Of a stretch of DNA of 64,000 bases, positions 1 to 10,342 are shown piece after piece. Each line of letters begins with the position of its first letter. The stretch's first letter is position 1. The position numbers were made by a program, and so were the translations under genes. Below the pieces are notes generated by a model, which did no database searches, had not been told where the DNA came from, and was given only the letters and a program-made list of their open reading frames with translations. This stretch comes from Homarus americanus (lineage: Eukaryota; Arthropoda; Malacostraca; Decapoda; Nephropidae), in NCBI RefSeq assembly GCF_018991925.1, contig NW_024736071.1, positions 9,319,231 through 9,383,230 on the forward strand, given 5' to 3'.

Positions 1-1003
1 TGGTCTTGAAAGAGCTCACACTCGGTGCCATCACAACACTTTCTGGCAGATTGTTATAAGAAATCAAAACTTTCACTCCGAAAAACTTTGCCCTCACAGT
101 TTTCTGGACTTGCGGCTTCTTCAATCTTGAGCTGTGATCCCTTGTGGGGCGAGCGTCTGCCAGCTCCAAGTAAGGACACTCGATTGAGTAGTGCCCCTTG
201 AGATGCTTATACACCTCAATTAGATCGCCCCTTGCCAGTCTGTAGTATACGCTAGGCAAGTTCAGGCGCTCCAACCTCTCAGGGTAGTTGAGGTGCCGAA
301 GTGCAGGCACCAGTCTGGTGGCCCTCCTTTGAACATTTTCAACCACCTGACAGTCCATAGCATATCTCGGGGACCAGACGGGGTGACAGTACTCCAGATG
401 GGGAAGCACTACACTCTTGAAGATCGTTACGAGGGACGGACAGTCTAGATATCTGAAAGACCTTCTTATAAGACCCAATAAATTATTTGCCTGATTTACC
501 TTCTTCTCGCAATGGCCCAAGAACTTCAGCTCATTGTCAACATATACACCTAGGTCCTTCTCACATTCAGTCTCAACTAGTGCACTTTCTTCATCCCGTT
601 GGGACATATGAAACACCTCCTTACCGTTGGTACGCCCCAGGTGCATCCTCTTACACTTCGTGACATTGAATCTCAGCAGTCATTTCTTCAACCATTCATG
701 GAGCTCACAGACATCCTTCCGCAGCTCTTCACAGTCCACTTGGTTCTTGATTTCCCGAAATAACTTGGCGTCAACCGCAAACATTTATATGGAGGAGTGT
801 ACGTCAGGCATGTCATTTATGAAACAAACAAACAACAGCAGGCCCAATACATTGCCCTGTGGTTCCCCTCTTGTGACCACACACTGCTTGCGGTCATGTA
901 GAAAGTCTTCTATTTACGCTAGGACATTTCCCCGAATTCCGTACCCTTCCAGTTTGATTTTCAGCCTTTCGTGGCGTACACTGTTGAAAGCCTTGGCAAA
1001 ATC
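1..1003 (-). pseudogene. CR1-like LINE reverse transcriptase, 3' part, dead
   Basis: Read on the minus strand, this gives the end of a non-LTR reverse transcriptase: DFAKAFNSVRHERL, then a palm motif FAVDAKLF, RFNVTKCKRMHLG, VQRRATRLVPALRHLNY, and NNLPESVV near position 60. The catalytic FADD pair is FAVD, a stop lies just before it, and a Trp before LLRFNV is a stop. The copy cannot be active. It is interrupted at its DFAKAF motif by Tigger-1a, and I did not find the LINE resuming on the far side. The same 3' end recurs near 30.2-30.5 kb, 52.9-53.5 kb and, very degraded, 55.8 kb. Confidence 0.85.
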
Positions 1004-3253
1004 TAGCTACTCCTTGACTTACAACATACTCGACCTACGACCACCTACACTTACGACCTGCCTCAGTCGGTACGACCATCTGCACATACGACCGCCGCAG
1101 TCGGTACCAAATTTTTTTTCAAAAGATGCGCGTATTTTCTATACCGAAACGTTTCCGTCCCGTATGAGAGCGTCGCGTGGGCTGGGTCACGCCACCTCGT
1201 GGCTACAGCACCCACGCCGTAGAGCGCTTAATTGGTGTTTGGCTGCCATTGTTGTCGATAATGATCATGCTGTGTACCGACATTATTTTAGTAACTAATT
1301 CACTTTAGAAGACTGGCAAGCGTAGAAGTGAGAGTGCTGGTGGTGCTCAGAAGAAAAGGGGCCAGTCAATTACTTTTGAGACGAAAATGAAGATGATAAT
1401 GCAGTATGAAAATGGAAAAACAGTAGCAACCATTTCACGCGACCTAGGCTTCTCGCACTCGACCATATCTACTATTTTGAAGGACAAGGAACGTATTCAT
1501 GAGGTAGTGAAAGAATCAGTACCTATAAAGAGAACTACACTATAATAACGAAGAAAAGACAAGGTCCTATTCATGAGATGGAAAAATTACTTGTGATATG
1601 GATGGAAGATCAGATACAAAAGCGTGTACCCTTAAGCCTTCTAACCTTACAGGCTAAGGCAAGAAGCCTTTTCGAAAGCCTGAAGGAGCAGGCAGGAGAT
1701 GAGTGTGACCAAACCTTCACAGCAAGTCATGAGTGGTTCCAAAGGTTTAAGAACTGCTACAGTTTGCATAGTGTAAAGGTGAGTGGAGAGGCAGCAAGTG
1801 TTGATGTTGGTGCTGCCGAAGCTTTTAGGGGGCAGCTAGATCGTGTCATTGTGGAGGGAAATTATTTGCCTGAGAAAATATTTAATATGGATGAAACTGG
1901 CTTATTCTGGAAGCGCATGCCTGAACGGACATACATCCACAAGAAGGCAAAAACAATGCCGGGATTCAAGGCATTCAAGGACTGAATCACACTTCTGTTG
2001 GGGGGGAATGTAGCTGGTTTCAAGTTAAAGCCCTTCATGATATATCATTCAAAGAACCCAAGGGCTTTTAAACATGTCAGCAAGCACACACTGCCAGTGT
2101 TTTATTGCAGTAACAAGAAAGCATGGATGACCCCAGTACTGTTTGAGGATTGGTTCATGACTTGTTTCATTCCACAAGCCAAGGAGTATTGTCTGCAACA
2201 AGGGATTGCATTCAAGATTTTGTTAATTTTGGATTATGCTCCGGGACACCCACCACACCTGGACGACATGCACCCTGATGTTAAGGTAGTCTACATTCCA
2301 CCTAACACTACCTCTATTCTTCCAACCCATTTTGAAATGTATGAAGAACATTAGTGCAGCATGGGATGAGGTTACAGGTCAGTGCATGAATGGAATATGG
2401 AAGAAAGTCCTGAAAAGATATGTGAACAGTTTAACTGGATTTAATGAAGATGAAGTAATTTCTGAGATTAGTAACAAGATAATGGAGTTGAGTAAACAGC
2501 TTGAGTTAGAAATTGATAATGAAGATGTTGAGCAGTTGGTTGAAAGAGTAGCAGAAGAGCTAAGTAACGAGGATCTTATTGAACTGGAAGCACAGAAAAA
2601 TGCAGGTGAAGAAGGGAGTCAAAATGTAGAAGAAGAACCTGCACTCCCCAAAACTTTTTCAGTGAAGCAAATGGCAGAGGCATTTGCTACAATTAATAAG
2701 GGGATGCAAATGTTAGACGGAATGGATCAAAATTTTGATCATTTTGCAAAAGTTGACAGAATGGTGCAAGATGCACTTGCTTGCTACAGGGAGATTTATA
2801 ATGAAAAGAAATGGCAAACTGTGCAGTCTAAATTGGACATATATTTTAAGAAGTCCCCCCATTGGTCTCCTCACGCCCCACCAGTGCTGCCTCTTCACTC
2901 CCTCAAGATGATCCAATACCTTCAACAAGCAAGTTTCCCCCTGTATATTAACCTGTCTGAAGAAAGCGACATTGATGACCCACCCAGCCCTGTCTCGTCC
3001 TCTGCTTCATCCAGTTAATGTAGTCTCCATGTATAATTAGAAAATGATGGGGGCCATATGTGCATTCAGCTGACTACATTAAAGATAAGTGCACAGTAAC
3101 ACTGTATCCATTCTTCATTACTGATTACTTTTACTGTACTGTATTTCATTTTAGATTTTCTATGTATTTATTTTTGCATTTTCGACTTACGACCAATTCG
3201 ACTTACGACCTGGATTTGGGTCCCTAACCCCGTCGTAAGTCGGGGAGTAGCTG
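1004..3253 (+). mobile_element. Tigger-1a (pogo-type DNA transposon), internally deleted
   Basis: The ends are inverted: TAGCTACTCC then GACTTAC at the left, and GTAAGTCGGGGAGTAGCTG at the right, followed by TA. Subterminal CGACTTACGACC repeats occur at both ends. The body encodes a broken pogo-type transposase. It sits inside the CR1-like LINE, so it is younger than that copy. Confidence 0.85.
1309..3018 (+). pseudogene. Tigger-1a transposase pseudogene
   Basis: A pogo/Tigger transposase cuts and pastes its element at TA sites. Here the first codon is AAG where the related copies at 27.05 kb and 59.35 kb have ATG. An amino-terminal helix-turn-helix follows (VATISRDLGFSHSTISTIL), then a frameshift near 1545. 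The CENP-B-type region (EWFQRFKNCYSLHS), FNMDETGLFWKRMP with the first catalytic Asp, a stop at 1983, and ILDYAPGHP with the second Asp come next. At PPNTTSILP the sequence jumps to MKNISAAWDEV, so the third Asp (QPLDQ in the 27-kb copy) is deleted. The acidic tail ends at 3018. Confidence 0.88.
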
Positions 3254-3329
3254 TACTTATTACTGTGGCCGACTGTACATTACAGAGTAGAGCTTGGTTC
3301 TGCAAGGGATGACCTAGCATTCTTTATCT
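3254..3329. other. Short unassigned spacer
   Basis: Between the Tigger-1a end and the next LINE there is a short stretch in which I see no gene and no clear continuation of the interrupted CR1-like LINE. Confidence 0.4.
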
Positions 3330-4091
3330 TTGTTTTCCTCTAACCCCTCACACTATTCATACTCAATTTCTGCCCCCTTAGGGTCTTCTGATCACAATCT
3401 TATTCCTATGAAATCAAACTGGGCACAACCACCTCCCCACCCCCATGTAAACACCAACTATGGCACTAACTTCATCCAGCTCTATGATTTTCGAAACCAT
3501 CTTACTCTCTCATTTTCTGTGTCACCTTGAATGCCTTTCTCTTTTGTCAGTTCACCAGTATGGCTTTCACCAGGCGAGATTTACTGGTGATCTGGTCTTC
3601 TACTGCACCCATCTTTGGTCATTTTCTCTTAGGGATTATGGGGAAACTTTCATCGTGGTAATCAACATCTCCAAAGCAATTAACAGGGTATGACACAAGT
3701 CTATGCTTTCTAAACTACCCTCTTATGGTTTCTCTCCCCTAGTTTTTTCTCTTATTTCTAGCTTCCTTGAGAACCGATCCATGGCAGTTGTTGTCGAGGG
3801 ATCGATTTCTTGCTCTTTCTCTACCAATAGTGGTGTCCCACAGGGTTCTGTTCTTTCACCTACCCTCTTCCTTCTTTTTATCAATGATTTACTTTACACT
3901 ATGACTAATTATATTCATTCTTATGCTGATGATTCTACTCTTCACTCTTCTTCACATTTTTCCCTTCCCCCTAATTCTCAAAATAGATCTGTTTCTAGAG
4001 TTGATATCGTTTCATCTATCGATGTGGATCTGAGCAGCATCTCCAAATGGGGAGGTAGAAACTTAGTTAAATTCAATAGTAATAAAACTCA

Positions 4092-4616
4092 GTACAGGGC
4101 CCCCCCAAGTTCACGGATTTTCATTTCGCGTTCCTCTATTATTCGCGGATGACACCCTGGATGTACCGAAAAATGTCTGTGGGTAGTTTTTAAGTTGCCG
4201 GCATTTTTGCGGCTGGGACAGGGAGTCATTCGTTCTAGAGACAGTAATTTCTTTTACCTGTATTGTAAATATGTTTGTGTGTGTGTAGACACACACACAG
4301 AACATACAAATAAGTAATAATTGGAAAATCCTCTCACAAATAATCAGAAACAAATTTATTAAAAATAAGACAGTCTACCCTCAAGTCCGTGCTTTATTAC
4401 TATATTAATAAAGCACAGACTTGAGGGTAGACTGTCACATTTTTAATAAATATGTTTGATTATTTGAGAGAGTATTTCCCATTATTATTTATGTGTATGC
4501 ACACAAACACACACACACACACACATACTGTATATACTGTACAATACAGTATAGGTAAAAAACAAATTGTCTTAAGGGAAACACAAAGGGAATATACATT
4601 TCTTTGTACACAAGTG
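4092..4616 (+). mobile_element. Foldback element family A, copy 1 (nested in LINE)
   Basis: It begins TACAGGGCCCCCCCAAG, as do copies at 5443 and 29764 with small changes. The shared text includes GATGACACCCTGGAT and GCTGGGACAG. A long palindrome fills the centre. The right part has AAACACAAAGGGAATATAC, also seen at 30570 and in variant form at 35850. I see no protein in it. Confidence 0.75.
4272..4505. repeat. Long imperfect palindrome of family A
   Basis: The left arm ends CTACCCTCAAGTCCGTGC and the right arm starts GCACAGACTTGAGGGTAG. The arms continue outward through AATTTATTAAAAAT and its complement for at least about 75 bp each, and more loosely into the flanking GT/AC tracts. The spacer is only a few bases around 4400. 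RNA or single-stranded DNA would form one long hairpin. Confidence 0.85.
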
Positions 4617-4814
4617 GATGCCGGTCACACTAGAATAACCCATTATAGTACGTCCTACTTTTCTTACACAGCCAAACTGTGGAATGCTCTGCCTTCTTCT
4701 GTGTTTCCATACTCTTACTATCTGTCTCACTTCAAAAAGATGGTTTTTCGGCATCTTCGCGGTATAGATTAATTAGTCTTTTTCTCTTCTATTTTTAATT
4801 TCTATTTACTCATA

Positions 4815-4816
4815 GG

Positions 4817-4848
<32 letters not shown>

Positions 4849-4870
4849 TGTGTGTTTTTTTTTTTTTCTA
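4815..4870. repeat. (GTGC)n microsatellite with poly-T
   Basis: About nine GTGC units turn into GTGT and then a run of T. It directly follows the 3' end of the LINE at 4772 and may have grown from its tail. Confidence 0.85.
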
Positions 4871-5043
4871 ATTGCAGCAACCCAACATTAGTGGGAAAAG
4901 GATTGATAGTGAAAAAGTTTGACACAATTATTTACAAATAAACATATCTTTATATACTGTACTGTATGTCCTATTAAGAAACACATATCTAAGCATTTTC
5001 TATCAAAATGCTCTACTTTTAGTACAATATTTTAAATACATAC

Positions 5044-5270
5044 TTTGGTGAAATGCCTTCTTCAATTTTCTTTGATTTACTTGCAGCAACTGAATCTTTA
5101 TTAAGAACTCTGCGGGAGGCAGGATTCATGTCAGATATAGTGTGTCCTCTATCTCGTCGTAGAGGTTGTGGAGATACTACACCACTTCTCTCTGCAACAC
5201 CAGTACCAACACGAGGAGAGCCAGAGATGTTGTCGACTGTCAAGATGCTGCTACTTTGTCTAACACTTTT
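5044..5270 (-). CDS. TSC2: TSC2 exon h with conserved AKT-type site (227 nt, phase 0 to 2)
   Basis: The acceptor is CTTTATCCAG and the donor is CACCAAA before GTATGT. The exon reads KSVRQSSSILTVDN and then LRRDRGHTISDMNPASRR, ending IEEGISP. Human tuberin has RPRGYTISDSAPSRRG followed by VPGINPSFVF, so the alignment is clear. RDRGHT keeps the RxRxxT consensus of the human Thr1462 AKT site. The next exon should open the RapGAP domain but lies beyond the left edge. Confidence 0.92.
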
Positions 5271-5442
5271 CTGGATAAAGAGGATTGGAATAAATATCTT
5301 GGTATTAAAAAACATATGCAAATATTATAAAGTATACAAGCAATAAAATATTTCAAGAGATAAAATTAAGCTATGGATAAATTGCAAAAGATTAGAACTG
5401 TACAGTTCTGCACAGTAGAGTATATTGTAAATTTAGATAAAG

Positions 5443-5602
5443 TACATGGGGCCCCCCAAGTTTGCGGATTTTTATTTCCCGGTCCTCTAGTATTTGCGGA
5501 TGACACCCTGGATGTCTGTAAGTAGTTTTAAAATTGCCAGCACTTTTGCAGCTGGGACAGACAGCCATTCATTCTAGAGAGAGTAATTTCCTTTATCTGT
5601 AA
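5443..5602 (+). mobile_element. Family A copy 2, left part
   Basis: This repeats the first about 160 bp of family A (TTTGCGGATTTTTATTTCC, GATGACACCCTGGATG). It breaks off where a different repeat begins at 5603. A family A right arm reappears at 8058-8155, so this copy seems to have been split by later insertions. Confidence 0.7.
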
Positions 5603-6343
5603 ACCCACCTCTCGTTTTATGCAGGATTACGTTCTTGAAAATCACCGCATAATTCAAAAATGCGTAAATTAAACATATTTTTTCCCATAAGAATGCATGT
5701 CAATGGTACAGGTTAGGGGAAAAATCATATAACTGTCACAATAAACATTCCTTTACCTTACTCATTAATAAAGAAAAAACTGTTACTACATGAAAAACAA
5801 TTGGAAATACATCTTAAATAACACTTACATTGACGACTGGCGACTTCTGCTATCCCAAAGTGGCGTAGGGGAGGGTTGAGGAGGGAGGTTACAGAGGCGG
5901 AGGCGAGAGTATGGGTGAGTTGGTGGTTGAAGGCAGGGGGAGGAGGGGGGTGAAATGAGGTATTGACCAGCCTGCGGGGAGATTACGGACCCAGACGTCG
6001 TTTTCAGTCATACAAAGGGAGTTTAAGTTTTTAGCTTATAAAATGTCACTGAACTCACTTGGGAAAATATAACTTATATTGCTGGAATCCTTGTAAATTA
6101 GTGATTAATTTGAATAAAAACATGATACAGTTTACACTAGGCATAAAATTTGAGTAATTATTTAGTACATTTGAGTACAGTACAGGTTTGCCCTTAGGAC
6201 AATTATTTCTTTTATTTTTTCCACAATATGTATGTAGGATGGTGTGTGTATGTAAATGAGTAAAAATAAATGAAGAAAGTTACGTATATCTACTCAAAAT
6301 TAAGAGTTGAAAAAGTGTACAGTACATGTACTTAAATGTACTA
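5603..6343. mobile_element. DNA transposon remnant, non-coding
   Basis: It starts with CCACCTCTCGTTTTATGCAG, which looks like a terminal sequence. It continues through a G-rich stretch near 5870-5950 and the module TATTGCTGGAATCCTTG near 6080 that recurs in several other elements here. Near 6185 it reads the complement of the family A right part. No coding potential is visible and its right end is not recognisable. Confidence 0.5.
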
Positions 6344-7874
6344 TAGTGAACCCTCACTTTACGCGATCAATTGAACCCACGAGGCCCGCGTAAAGCGAGA
6401 AACGCGTAAAGTGAACAACATAACATATGGGATTAAATGAAATAGAGACCGGCTGACCCCCAAACTCCACTATTTCCGGCACAATACCTATGTTCTTGTA
6501 GATATATGAGACGAATATGGCTGTAATATGTAACTCTGTACTATTTACCATTATTGATTCAGGTCTCTGTATTATATGTTTTATAATCATACTCCCTTTT
6601 GTCACCAAGTGTTAGTTCAGGCTTTGGGCTCATGCGCGCTGTACGCTCATGCGCAGATAGAGATACCCAGAGAGATTCCAAGACAGGACGCTGTTTACCC
6701 GTCTTAACTCCTTTTTGTGTTTGTACCAGGAATAGAACTTACGGACTTGACATCAGTGTGTTTCCTTTACCCCTGAGTGTAAGGACCACCTGAGTATCAC
6801 ACAGTTCTAGTAAAAATAACATCTTAATTTTATGATGGTACATGCACACAATTAATACTTAAGAGAAATAGAGAAATACAGTCGCCAAGTTAATGTCCAT
6901 TCAAATAATGGACTCAACTCCCTCCCCCTCTTCTCACACTCCTGGCTCTTCCCTCTCTGAGAAATGTTTGGGGGAAAAACCACTAGAATTTAAGGTATAG
7001 TAATAAATAATACCTCAAACTAAAGTTAGGATAATATAATTGACATTGCTGGATTCCTTGTAAGACCAGGAATATTTTGAATATAAATGTCATATATTTT
7101 GCACAAAAGATAACATATTTACTCAGAGTAAACAAAATACTTAAGAGTAGATCTAAAATTTGTATGTCTAATGCAAAATCTATGATGTTTATATTCAAAA
7201 TGATCATCAAATTGTAAGAATTCCAGCAATGTAAATTATATTCTGGCCGGGTAATTTATATGAATTTTATGAGCTAAAACAAATATCTTCAGTTAATAAA
7301 AAATATATATTCTTCACGACACTATCTGTCAATCAAAGTACCCCACCTTGCCTCCCCCCTCTTCCAACCGCGCCAGATGGTCGGTCTGTCCCTCCCTCCC
7401 CCCCACCCCCCACCAACCCTCCCTACCAGAGAAATGTGTGGGAGAAACCAGAATATTTACCTTTTTAGTAATAAATAATACCTCAGACTAAAGTTAGGAT
7501 AATATAATTGACATTGCTGGATTCCTTGTAAGACCAGGAATATTTTGAATATAAATGTCATATATTTTGCACAAAAGATAACATATTTGCTCTGAGTACA
7601 CAAAATACTTGCATTAGATCTAAAATTTGTATGTCTAATGCAAAATCTATGATGCTTATATTCAAAATGACCATCAAATTGTAAGAATTCCAGCAATGTA
7701 TATTATATTCTGACCAGATAATTTGTATGAATTTTATGAGCTAAATAAAAAAATTATACTTCACCCGCGTAGAGGGGTACACGCACCGCGGAATGTGAGG
7801 ATCCAGGGTTCTGGCAGGTACCGCGTAAACGTGGAAATGCGAAAAGTGGGACCGCGTAAAGCGAGGGTTGACTG
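6344..7874 (+). mobile_element. Tigger-2N element (non-autonomous), two internal repeats
   Basis: The left end is TAGTGAACCCTCACTTTACG and the right end is GCGTAAAGCGAGGGTTGACTG, a good inverted pair with TA outside both. The subterminal stretch AACATAACATATGGGATTAA and the CCCCCAAACTCCACT block are shared with the autonomous Tigger-2 at 19.9 kb, so I treat this as its non-autonomous relative. It encodes nothing. Inside are two copies of a unit of about 440 bp. Confidence 0.85.
6960..7745. repeat. Tandem about 440-bp units inside Tigger-2N
   Basis: Two direct copies start near 6985 and 7465 (AATAAATAATACCTC) and share most of their length. Each unit is also a loose inverted repeat: ACATTGCTGGATTCCTTG near 7045 is mirrored by CAAATTGTAAGAATTCCAGC near 7205. 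The second copy is truncated. Confidence 0.85.
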
Positions 7875-8158
7875 TACACTATAGGACTAACAATTTTATC
7901 TCTTGTGCAAAATATATGATGTCTATATTCAAATTATTCGCTGTCTTGCAAGGATTCCAGCAATGCAAGTTATAATCTGCTGAGACACAACTGACGCCTC
8001 ACACTTGCGTGGGTCAAGCTTTGGCCACGTCCGGTAAAGTTCGGCGTCACTCTGGGTATGTCACATTCTTAATAAATTTGTTTCTGATTATTTGTGAGTA
8101 TTTTCCCATTATCAATTTATTTGTATGTGTTTAGTGTGTATACACACGCACACATATA
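7875..8158. mobile_element. Transposon remnants including family A right arm
   Basis: Around 7900-7970 is the GCAAGGATTCCAGCAATGC module seen in other elements. From 8058 (GTCACATTCTTAATAAATTT) it matches the right palindrome arm of family A. No gene is visible. Confidence 0.6.
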
Positions 8159-8431
<273 letters not shown>

Positions 8432-10028
8432 CAGTCAACCCTCACTTTACGCGGTCCCACATTCCGCGGTACCCTGCCAGAACCCTGGATGCTCACATTC
8501 CGCAGTGCGTGTACCCCTTTACGCAGGTGAAGTATAATTGTTTTATTTAGCTCATAAAATTCATACAAATTATCCGGCCAGAATATAATTTACATTGCTG
8601 GAATTCTTACAATTTGATGATCATTTTGAATAAAAGCATCATAGATTTTGCATTAGACATACAAATTTTAGATATAATGCAAGTATTTTGTTTATTCAGA
8701 GCAAATATGTTATCTTTTGTGCAAAATATATGAAGTGTATATTCAAAATACTCAAGGTCTTGCAAGGAATCCAGCAATGTCAATTATATTATCCTAACTT
8801 TAGTCTGAGATATTATTTATTACTTAAAGTTAAAATCTAGTTTTTTCACCCAACATTTCTCTGGTAGGGAGGGAAGGTGGGGGGTGGGGAGGGTTGGGAC
8901 CGACCGTTGGAAGAGGGGGGGTAGGCAAGGTGGGGTACTTTGATTGACAGATAGTGTTGTGAAGAATATATTTTTTTTATTAACTGAAGATATTTGTTTT
9001 AGCTCATAAAATTCATACAAATTACTCGACCAGAATATAATTTACATTGCTGGAATTCTTACAGTATGATGATCATTTTGAATATAAACATCATGGATTT
9101 TGCATTAGACATACAAATTTTAGATCTTATTGTATGTAATAATTTGGTTTACACAAAGCAAATATTTTATCCTTTGTGCAGAATATATGAAGTTTACATT
9201 CAAAATATTCCCTGACCTGCAAGGAATCCAGAAATGTCAATTATATTATCCTAACTTTAGTCTGAGTTATTATTTATTACTAAAAATGTAAATATGCTAT
9301 TTTCTCCCAATCGCTTCTCTGGTAGGGAGGGAGGGAGGGAGGGACTGACCCAGCTAGGGCGGAGTATTTTGATTGACAGATAGTGTCCTTGAAGAATATT
9401 TCTTTGTTTATTTACTGAAGATATATGTTTTAGCTCATAAAATTCATACAAATTACCCGGCCAGAATATAATTTACATTGCTGGAATTCTTACAATATGA
9501 TGATCATTTTGAATATAAACATCATGGATTTTGCATTAGACATACAAATTTTAGATCTAAAGTAATAATTTGGTTTACACAAAGCAAATATTTTATCTTT
9601 TGTGCAAAATATATGAAGTTTACATTCAAAATATTCCCTGACCTGCAAGGAATCCAGAAATGTCAATTATATTATCCTAACTTTAGTCTGAGGTATTATT
9701 TATTACTAAACGTTAAAATCTAGAGTTTTCACCCAAACATTAATCAGAGAGGTAGGAGCTAGTGAGCTGGGAAGAGGGGGGGGGGGATTTGAGTCCATTA
9801 TTTGAATGGACATTAACCTGGCGACTGTATTTCTCTTAAATATTAATTGTGTGAGCATATCATCATAAAATTTTGATGTTATTTTTACTACAACATAGGT
9901 ATTGTGTCGGAAAAAGTGGAGTTTGGGGGTCGGGCCAGTCTCTATTGGAATTAATCCCATATGTTCCGTTGTTCACTTTCCGCGGTACCCTGTGGGTTCA
10001 ATTGACCGCGTAAATCGGGGTACTACTG
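8432..10028 (-). mobile_element. Tigger-2N element, inverted, three internal repeats
   Basis: The ends are CAGTCAACCCTCACTTTACG at the left and CGGGGTACTACTG at the right, so it lies opposite to the 6.3-kb copy. It holds three direct copies of the about 440-bp unit, starting near 8550, 9000 and 9430, the last shortened. No protein is encoded. Short open frames in it repeat from unit to unit (MYEFYELK) and are chance frames of the repeat. Confidence 0.87.
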
Positions 10029-10093
10029 TGTGTATATATATATATATTTCATGTAAATCCACAATGAAAACGTGGATAAGATAAATCTTGATA

Positions 10094-10230
10094 AAATCAC
10101 ACGGGAAGATGGAAACAACGGAGTACCTTAGCTTTCGTCTTTATTCAAGACATCTTCAGAGGCAACTGGATTACATGGACAGAGAGAGGCTTAAATATAC
10201 AGGGTGACCTAAAAACATGAGGTCAGGTCA
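10094..10230 (-). repeat. Penelope terminal repeat, downstream arm
   Basis: The arm reads AAATCACACGGGAAGATGG at its outer end and ACATGAGGTCAGGTCA at its inner end. It is the reverse complement of 11311-11447. Confidence 0.92.
10118..10180 (-). ncRNA. Hammerhead-like motif in Penelope repeat (downstream arm)
   Basis: On the minus strand the arm contains CTGAAGA, then GTC with a loop and GAC, then GAAA. This is the order of the hammerhead core: CUGANGA, stem II, GAAA. Penelope-like elements are known to carry short type I hammerheads in their repeats. Stem III and stem I are weak by eye, so activity is not claimed. Confidence 0.55.
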
Positions 10231-10342
10231 AAATGATGACATCCACTAATCCCCACACCAACACACACGTAGAGGAGCTTAAGAGAAGGGAGGTGACGTG
10301 ACTAGCCAAGTCAGGTCAGAAAAAAGGGACCCAAAATAACTA

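Larger units (their letters stand above)
3330..4772 (+). pseudogene. Non-LTR retrotransposon reverse transcriptase, split by an insertion
   Basis: Frames at 3460-3693 and 3703-4090 give a LINE reverse transcriptase: HQYGFHQARFTGDLV, VVINISKAINRV, GVPQGSVLSPTLFLLFINDL, HSYADDSTLHSS with an intact YADD, and LVKFNSNKTQ. A stop at 3691 breaks the frame. At 4091 a foldback element begins, and the LINE tail resumes near 4620 with YSTSYFSYTAKLWNALPSSV and ends at 4772. The stretch that should join KFNSNKTQ to this tail is missing, so a deletion accompanies the insertion. The carboxy-terminal residues are typical of jockey/CR1-type elements. I cannot assign the clade exactly. Confidence 0.82.

Noticed and set aside
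627..1298. 223-codon plus-strand frame
   Set aside because: It is antisense to the LINE reverse transcriptase and runs across the Tigger-1a border.
1..5043. Search for the first RapGAP exon of TSC2
   Set aside because: No minus-strand text matching FVFLQLYHSPFFG or later GAP motifs was found. The exon must lie outside the window.
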